Assembly (NCBI GenBank): GCA_030267965.1 | Contig: BRYA01000584.1 | Location: forward strand, 1 to 28,185 | Direction: 5' to 3' | DNA from: Triparma columacea | Lineage: Eukaryota > Sar > Bolidophyceae > Parmales > Triparmaceae | DNA: 28,185 nt | Shown here: positions 22,494-28,185 of the stretch, in pieces | Position numbering within the stretch: the stretch's first letter is position 1 | How the letters are laid out: each line of letters begins with the position of its first letter | Position numbers and translations under genes: made by a program | The notes under the pieces: model-generated | Told to the model about the DNA's origin: nothing | The model's input: the letters and a program-made list of their open reading frames with translations, nothing else | Database searches by the model: none

Positions 22494-22819
22494 GCTGGAC
22501 TAATTATGAGTAAGGTTAAGGTGGTATCAGTCCAAAAAGTTTGACCCTAACAGACAAGAAGACAGACAAAAGGAAGTTGGCTAGCCTGGAGGAATTCCTA
22601 ACCCCCAAGCGTTTTGGCGAAACTGGCAGAGAAAACAAAAACTGGGTTTTATCCAGTTTCTATCCGATTTAGGGTAAATATTTGCATTAAAGTACGTGGT
22701 TGTGCATGGTTGTGCTTAAAGTTTCGACGCAAATATTTTGTGTTTTTCACACACAAATAGAAAAGGAGCTTTGATTGAAATGAATGAATGTAATTGTACA
22801 GACCCACAATTAGGCCCTA
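22494..22819. other. Intergenic region: promoter of the PDZ gene and 3' flank of the multi-pass membrane gene
   Basis: This is 326 bp between two minus-strand genes. It is AT-rich and holds a short inverted repeat (AAACTGG and CCAGTTT, 22639-22659) and a tandem GGTTGTGCAT-type repeat near 22698-22718. I see no coding potential and no clear core promoter. Confidence 0.5.
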
Positions 22820-23779
22820 TCATGCCCTACCCCCGCCGTCAACATCTTCCTCTGCCCTCATGAGTCCCTCTCCATCCTTTTCTTTTACCGCCCATATTAC
22901 TGCAGGCACCATAACCCAACCCAGAGGGAGAAAGTTGAAGACTATCGACACGAAAAACAAGACACTCCCTCCTGCTGCCGCCCACACCGGTCTTGAGACT
23001 TCCTCCTTGCCCATCTCCCGCGCGTCCTGCGCGCACTTGAACACCCAAAAGAATGCCACCCCAAACCTCCCGATCGTGTAAACCCCCAAGCCAACCGCCA
23101 TACTCTTATCAATGTTCCACCCATAACCAGCAGCAACAGACACCGCACTAACGACAGTTGCGGCGTATACATACCGATTCACCCACCAAAGCCCTCCTCC
23201 CCCTCCTCCCCCTACATGCCCATGCAGCAAGCTGAATGAGAGCACACAGGCCGTCACTCCTATCGAAGCGAGGCTTCCCGAACCTGCCAGTGATACCCAC
23301 TTCCATGCACCCCCCGTTACGAACTCCCTCGCAAACAACAAGGGTTCAGACACCACATACCTGGAGGAGGAGGGTTGGGAGTTGGGAAGAAGTAGGTGAC
23401 GAAGAAGATTTTTGTTAGAGGGGGGTGGGGACGCACTGGATCTACTGGAGAGACCAGGGTATGGGTTCTACGATGGATACCCGCATCCTAGACCTACCCC
23501 AGACACCATCCGCTGCAAGGGATGTTGGTGGTGGTAGGGGGCATTGGGAGTGAGCGATTGACCGAGCGACCCCCCTCTCTCCCCCCCCGTCCACCTCCTC
23601 CCCTATTCCGACCCCCCAAAGCGGCGGTTCCTCCCCACTCACCTCCCCAACTCTGCAAGTGTCAGCGCCTTCTCATGACCCCAGGGTTTGAGTCTGAACA
23701 GGGACGTGTCTAACCAATATAAACAAGCGAGCGCTTCGATCCACATTACGCTCAAATGCACGAGTAACAAGTAGTCCAT
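22820..23779 (-). CDS. Small multi-pass membrane protein (two exons), family not recognised
   Basis: Join complement of 23779-23643 and 23360-22820, 225 residues. The intron (23361-23642, 282 bp, GTGAGT to CTCCTCCAG) is phase 2 and joins ELGR to YVVSEPLL. ATG at 23779 (MDYLLLVHLSVMWIEAL) is the first ATG in frame; upstream in-frame codons include only non-ATG starts. The protein has about five or six hydrophobic segments: residues 3-24, then around ASIGVTACVLSFSLL, YAATVVSAVSVAAGYG, AVGLGVYTIGRFGVAFF, SVLFFVSIVFNFLPL and WVMVPAVIWAV. It also has a Gly-rich loop (seven glycines) and a charged tail ending GGGRA. I recognise no transporter or enzyme motif. Its 3' end has a frameshifted copy at 19010-19196, and it shares a 277-bp divergent spacer with the SAM-domain gene. 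Confidence 0.7.
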
Positions 23780-24056
23780 TTTGAACCCTAATTCTCCCAC
23801 CACTATTCTGAAGTGGGGTGCGGCCAAGGTCCAAGGTCCAGCTCGAGGCTCGAGAATTTTCCAACCCAGGGACCCGAATTATTATACTGGGGGATTCTGG
23901 ACTACTGTTTCATCACCTTCGGAGCTTCCGATTACTCCATCCTTCATAATCCGGCCCGTTCCAAGCAACTCACACCATATTTATATCATCTACGGTCACC
24001 TTTACACCAGAATTCTCCCCTTCCTTTAAGTCCGGTCCTCCTGCAACTCAAGCTCA
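23780..24056. promoter_or_regulatory. Divergent promoter region; TATA-like element before the SAM-domain gene
   Basis: This 277-bp spacer separates the ATGs of two divergent genes. CATATTTATATC at about 23977-23988 lies some 70 bp upstream of the ATG at 24057 and could be a TATA box for the plus-strand gene. An AATTATTATAC stretch near 23877 could serve the minus strand. Both assignments rest on sequence and position only. Confidence 0.35.
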
Positions 24057-26900
24057 ATGAAGGTCTCTACTTGGTTCTTCGGTGAGTTTAATCCGCCCAT
24101 TCGTCTCTTTGCATGGATAAGCCTGCGGCATCCCGTCTCCGGGGTTTCCTTTCTTCCAGTCATGGTAACAAAAAGTGTTCTACCTGTCCGCCTTCTGAAG
24201 ACCCTTGTTGTATTCCTCTATTTCTCACCCCCATATTGTCATTTTTCGCGCGTTTTGCTTTCACCTTTCACCTTTAATCAACTTTAGTCCTTTCCCGTCT
24301 CGCGGTGCTCATCGGCGCGCCCCTTGTAATTTCTTCTGTTTCTGCAGCAGTGGCTCAGGACAGGCCCTCCCATTTTGACTCTGACTCATCTGCAGACACG
24401 AAGTTCGACATGAAGGCGCTTGCCCAGTGCCAAGATAGCTGCGAGGACGAGCTGACCTTGCAAGATTACGCAACCACCTCCTGGAAGCTCGTACTGTCAG
24501 TGCCAGAGTACAGGCAGAAGTGGGAAAGTCTCAAGAAGTTACTAGGTGGCGGAGCTGAGCTGCAGTCCCTTGCCGACCTTTCCGCGGCACAGGTCAAGAA
24601 GCTCTTCGATAAGCTCGGAATAGATACAAATAGCCCATTCATTAACGCGCAGATGCAAGGGATTTACGCTGACACGTTCTACGACGAGGAGCTCGTGGAG
24701 GGCGAAGTGGCAGCGGACCCTTCCAACCCTGGATCATCAGAAATCGTTTCTGCCCAAGAATCGTGGGCGGAGGCCCTTACCTGGATCTCCGAATTGACAG
24801 AAGTCCAAGAGGACGCCATAGACGACAAGATAGATATATGCTACGAAGCTTGCAGCGAATCCCATCCGATGGTTTTCTCCTTTGATGCCGACGCGGAAGG
24901 TTTCCCAGAATTAGACATGTGGGTCAGCAGCATACTTAGACAAGGAATCGATTTGAACTCTGCAGATCCGCAGGCGATCGCAAAGGCCCTTGAAGAGGAG
25001 GTGAGACCCCAGAGCGAGAAGTGGAAGACGGAAGAGGTGGTCGTGGTTATGAAGAGGTCACTAACGCAACCAATATCGCGCTTCGTTCGTCGCAGTTCGA
25101 GACCGCGGGAGGGGGCGGAAACGGGGCGACGGCTATTTCGGCATCTTCTGGCGGAGATACTGGGGAGGGAGTGGACGTGCTGGATCAGCCCTATAACTAC
25201 CAGGATCTCCACACGACGTACGCCCCCGAGACTGCCGAACTCTTCGCAGCTCTTCTGCGTTCTCACATGCCCATCCCGGCCCTTCAGGACGAGGTGGCAT
25301 TCTTTGCGGATGGGGTCGCGAGGAACGGGGAGGTAGGAGTTTACTATGTCGGTGCCGATAGCTGGAGTCTGAGCATTGCAACCCTTGCAGCATGCACCGT
25401 TTCTTCCGGGATCAAATTCGCACACCTAGACATGGGGCAGCGGCCCCACTACGCGAGCTACACTAGAGGCCTGCCCTCTCTGATGTTGTCTTCGTGCCCA
25501 TTCGCGGACCTCGATCAGTGCCTTTACGACTGGGACGCAACAGGAACGAAACACCCTGCGCCGTGCTGCCACGCCGCCGTATTCAAGGCGTGGCCGCTGT
25601 GTGAGAGCCCCCTTTGGACGGTGGAGAGGTTGCAGAAGTGGATAAAGAACGGAGTCAAGGGGAAGAAGAAGAAGGTCAAGTTTCAAACGTGCCCGTACAA
25701 CGAGGACCTCCCCTTCCTCTTCTCTGGGTACGAGGAGAGGCAATTCGACCTCTACTGCGGCGACTACGAGGACACGGGCAACGCGGGGGTGGGAAGCAGA
25801 AGTAGTGGAAGGGCAGACGTGGGCGCTGCTGCCTACGAAGGGAGGAAGAAGAAGGACGAGGGGGGGGTGTGGAAGGGAAGCGGAGTGGACGACGACCCGG
25901 ACAGCCCAAAATTTTGGGTGCCAGATGTGGGCTGGGTCAGCACAAAGCCGGTGGAGGCAGACGAGACAAGGTGGCTTTGGGGGGGAATGCTAGTGCTGGG
26001 CATTGGCTTCTTCTTCTTTGAGAAGGCGAAGGAGTACGTCAAGGATTACCGGAGGCAAAGGATAAGGCTAGACAGCAAAGAGCTCGGCGGCGCGAGCGAT
26101 ACCAAGGCCAAGCAGAAACCAAGGTCAGGTTCGAGCAAGACCAAGAAGCCCGTAAAGAAGAAGAAGGACAAAGGGGGAAGATCCTCCAGCCAAAGTTCGA
26201 AGGATAGCATCAAGGCGGAGGAGAAGAGGGAGAGAGAGAGGGAGAGAGAGAGGCAAAAGGACATCGAGTTCAAGAGGAGGGAGGAGGAGAGGCAAAAGCA
26301 GCTTAGGGATGAGACGGAACAGCAGCAGTTCCAACAAGCCAAGAAGGGGGGGAGTGAGAGGAAGGCAAAAAAGGAGAAGGAGAAGGAGAAGGCCGCGGCA
26401 GCAGAGCTCGCGGCCAAGGCGGAGATCGAACAACAGAGATTGTGGAGGGCCCAGCAGCAGAGGGAGAGGGAGGGGCAGTGGAAGAGGCAGCAGGAGGAGA
26501 GGGAGAGGAGAAAGCAGGTGGTGCAGGCACAGCAGCTTGCGATACAGATGAACCAGCAGCAACAGCAGCAACAGCAGCAGCAGCAACAGCAGCAGCGGAA
26601 CGGGTACGCGGGAGGTAGGATGCCAATACATATCAGAGAGAAACAAAGGGCCCAGCAACAGTATCAGCAGAATTACCAGCAGCAGCTGGTGCACCAAGCT
26701 CGTCATAAGGCCCGTCAACAGCAGCAATATCAACAGCAGCACCAGTACCAGCAGAATTACCAGCAGCAGCAGCAGTACCAGAAGCAGTACCACCAACACA
26801 TGTACGCCAGCAGCCGATCTCCCCCCGGGGGTCCCCAGCAGCAGCCGCACCAGCAGCAGCAGCCGCACCAGCAGCAGCAGCCGCACCAGCAGCAGCAGCC

Positions 26901-26976
<76 letters not shown>

Positions 26977-27873
26977 TCCCCCGTAGGCAACGCATGGTCA
27001 GAGCGAGCAGCCAGGCATCGTTTAGCCTCCTCCTCTCCCGCCTTGCCTCAGCGTCCCGCCCACTCTCCCGTGCAGGGCCCTGCCTTTGGAAGCAGCGGCG
27101 GACTAGGGAACGTGAACACGGCAATACAGCAGCCCATGGGGCTACCGTCAGTGTTTGAGGGAGGGCTGGAACAACGGACACAAAAACCGGCAGCCTCATC
27201 AGACTCCTCATCATCCTCACAAGGTTCGGCAAGCAGGAGCCCTCAACAGCTGGGCTTCAACTCCTCACCACTAACCCTTGGAATCGCTGGTACGGCTGGA
27301 GGACTTGGGGGAGGAGGTCTTTCCGGTAACGTTGGAAATGGTAGCTCGGACCATCAGGTCTCGCCCCCCCCTGGTTTCACGAGCAGCGGTTTGGGGGGTG
27401 AGGTTGGACAGTTTTTACTAGAGGACGACGGGGAGGACATACTTTGGTCACTAGGGATAGGCAGGTCCGGGGAGGACGAGGATGATGAGGGGGGGGATAT
27501 GGGGGGGGAGAGACTTATGGAATCTACCACGCCGACTGTAGCGGGGACCGGGGGGGGAGGGGGGGAGGGAGAGGGGAGGGGTAACGCCTCCCCCGTTCCA
27601 GGGGCGACGACGGGAACGGAGCTGGAGTCCATGCTTAGGTCGCTCAACCTAATGCACATTGGGCCGCTCCTTAGGTCGCATGAGGTGGACATGGACTCCC
27701 TCAGGTTGATGAGCGATGGGGATTTGAAGGAGATGGGGATTGCCAAGGGGCCGAGGGTTAAGATAATAAAGAGGGTTCAAGCGGAGCTGTATGGGCTGGG
27801 GGTAGGGGAGAAGGAGGGGGAGGGAGGGACTAGCACAACGAGCATGAACAGCGACTTCAGCAGTGACGATTGA
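24057..27873 (+). CDS. Type I membrane protein with Cys-containing ectodomain, polyQ cytosolic tail and C-terminal SAM domain
   Basis: Join 24057-24081, 24288-25000 and 25096-27873, 1,171 residues. Both introns (206 and 95 bp) are GT-AG and phase-consistent; splicing the first completes a clean signal peptide (MKVSTWFF joined to VLSRLAVLIGAPLVIS). The ectodomain (about 30-535) has two Cys-x3-Cys pairs (CQDSC, CYEAC) and later cysteines (CPFADLDQC, CC, TCPYNED, LYCGDY); a thioredoxin-like part is conceivable near VGVYYVGADSW but I would not insist. A single transmembrane helix (LWGGMLVLGIGFFFF, about 541-556) is followed by a basic stretch, a Lys/Glu/Arg coiled coil (about 610-720), a Gln/Tyr/His-rich region with two pure Q tracts, a Ser/Gly-rich linker, and a SAM domain (about 1086-1151: LESMLRSLNLMHIGPLL, MSDGDLKEMGIAKGPRVKII). 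SAM domains polymerise or bind other SAM domains, so clustering at a membrane is plausible. Confidence 0.85.
26553..26595 (+). repeat. Interrupted CAG/CAA tract (polyglutamine)
   Basis: A run of CAG with scattered CAA codons encodes about 14 glutamines just after the coiled coil of the SAM-domain protein. The interruptions suggest it is more stable than the pure tract downstream. Confidence 0.85.
26833..26973 (+). repeat. Pro-His-Gln minisatellite running into a pure (CAG)23 tract
   Basis: An 18-bp unit (CCGCACCAGCAGCAGCAG) is repeated about four times up to base 26904 and leads directly into 23 uninterrupted CAG codons at 26905-26973. It encodes PHQQQQ units followed by a Q tract. An uninterrupted CAG run of this length is prone to slippage, so the assembled length may not be exact. 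Confidence 0.92.
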
Positions 27874-27984
27874 GGGCATGCAAGCGTGTGGAAGTGTCGG
27901 GGAGATTGTCAAGGGGAGGAAGGGAAGGTGTGCGTGTGCATATTACATTTTATAGAAAGCAAAAAGAATTTTTCATCTGCCACT

Positions 27985-28185
27985 TCAAGAGAACCTTTTC
28001 AGCCTCTCCATCCTAGCCTTTTCCCTCCTTTCTTCCTCCGAAGCATCCTCCTTCCCCCCCTTCCCAAGAAGCGGTATCATTTCCTTAACTCCTCTTCCCT
28101 CACTGTTTCCACCAAGGGAGTTACCCTTCCCCTCAAAAACCCTCCTACGTACAGCTTCACCCCCAATACCATTCCCAAACCCCCC
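27985..28185 (-). CDS. C-terminal 66 residues of a minus-strand gene (5' part beyond the window)
   Basis: On the minus strand the frame is open from the right edge to a TGA at 27987-27985. The peptide reads FGNGIGGEAVRRRVFEGKG, then a Gly-rich linker, KEMIPLLGKGGKED and a charged helical end (ERREKARMERLKRFS). Codon use and the Arg/Glu helix look like genuine protein, but 66 residues are too few to assign a family. It converges on the SAM-domain gene with 111 bp between stops. Confidence 0.6.
   Translation of the reverse strand, partial: GGFGNGIGGEAVRRRVFEGKGNSLGGNSEGRGVKEMIPLLGKGGKEDASEEERREKARMERLKRFS

Noticed and set aside
22639..22659. Inverted repeat AAACTGG and CCAGTTT as a hairpin or terminator
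   Set aside because: Seven base pairs with a short loop is weak, the gene is eukaryotic, and nothing ties it to a function.
24305..25000. Start of the SAM gene at a GTG near 24305
   Set aside because: An upstream ATG exon (24057-24081) joins in phase through a GT-AG intron and completes a signal peptide, so the downstream start is unnecessary.
25001..25336. Continuation of the second SAM-gene exon to a stop at 25336
   Set aside because: It reads through a GTGAGA donor and a TCGTCGCAG acceptor; splicing joins two frames that both look like protein, and the read-through tail does not.
26125..26976. Minus-strand open frame rich in poly-Leu
   Set aside because: It is the reverse complement of CAG repeats and Lys/Glu codons in the SAM-domain gene, without its own start context or motifs.

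Overview
This is a gene-dense piece of a eukaryotic nuclear genome. Spliceosomal introns of about 66-282 bp start mostly with GTGAG and end in AG, exon phases fit wherever two exons can be joined, and the products (BEACH, PX, PDZ, SAM, EGF modules, polyglutamine) are eukaryotic. Short intergenic spaces, shared divergent promoters and few introns per gene suggest a unicellular alga or protist; a stramenopile alga is my guess, with low confidence. I see no rRNA, tRNA, CRISPR array or intact mobile element.

Layout. 1-729 (+) is the 3' end of a lysine/glutamate-rich coiled-coil gene with a 62-residue tandem repeat. 936-12838 (+) is a giant BEACH gene (about 3,790 residues in my model): GYF-like N-terminus, long helical N-terminal half, ConA-like segment, PH-BEACH, BEACH, WD40. 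12890-14068 (-) is a PX-domain protein with one intron inside the PX fold. It shares a roughly 110-bp divergent promoter with 14178-16954 (+), a polyQ protein with eight F-x-P motifs. 17090-18556 (-) is a divergent SelO-like pseudokinase with a signal peptide and an EGF-like module. An AT-rich gap (18557-19787) carries a frameshifted duplicate fragment of a neighbouring gene. 19788-22493 (-) is a four-exon membrane protein with an ectodomain, Ser-Pro-Pro stalk, cytosolic PDZ domain and a second membrane hairpin. 22820-23779 (-) is a small multi-pass membrane protein. 24057-27873 (+) is a type I membrane protein with a cysteine-containing ectodomain, a long charged and polyQ tail and a C-terminal SAM domain. 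The window ends in the 3' end of another minus-strand gene (27985-28185).

How the genes relate. Genes alternate strand, with convergent pairs whose ends lie 50-140 bp apart and two divergent pairs. The right half (17-28 kb) groups four secretory or membrane proteins, two of which end inside the cell in interaction domains (PDZ, SAM). A functional link between them is inference only. The most unusual items are the secreted EGF-SelO-like protein, the PDZ and SAM membrane proteins, the GYF-like start of the BEACH gene with an apparently non-AG splice acceptor, and a shared TCRTCRCAG acceptor motif.
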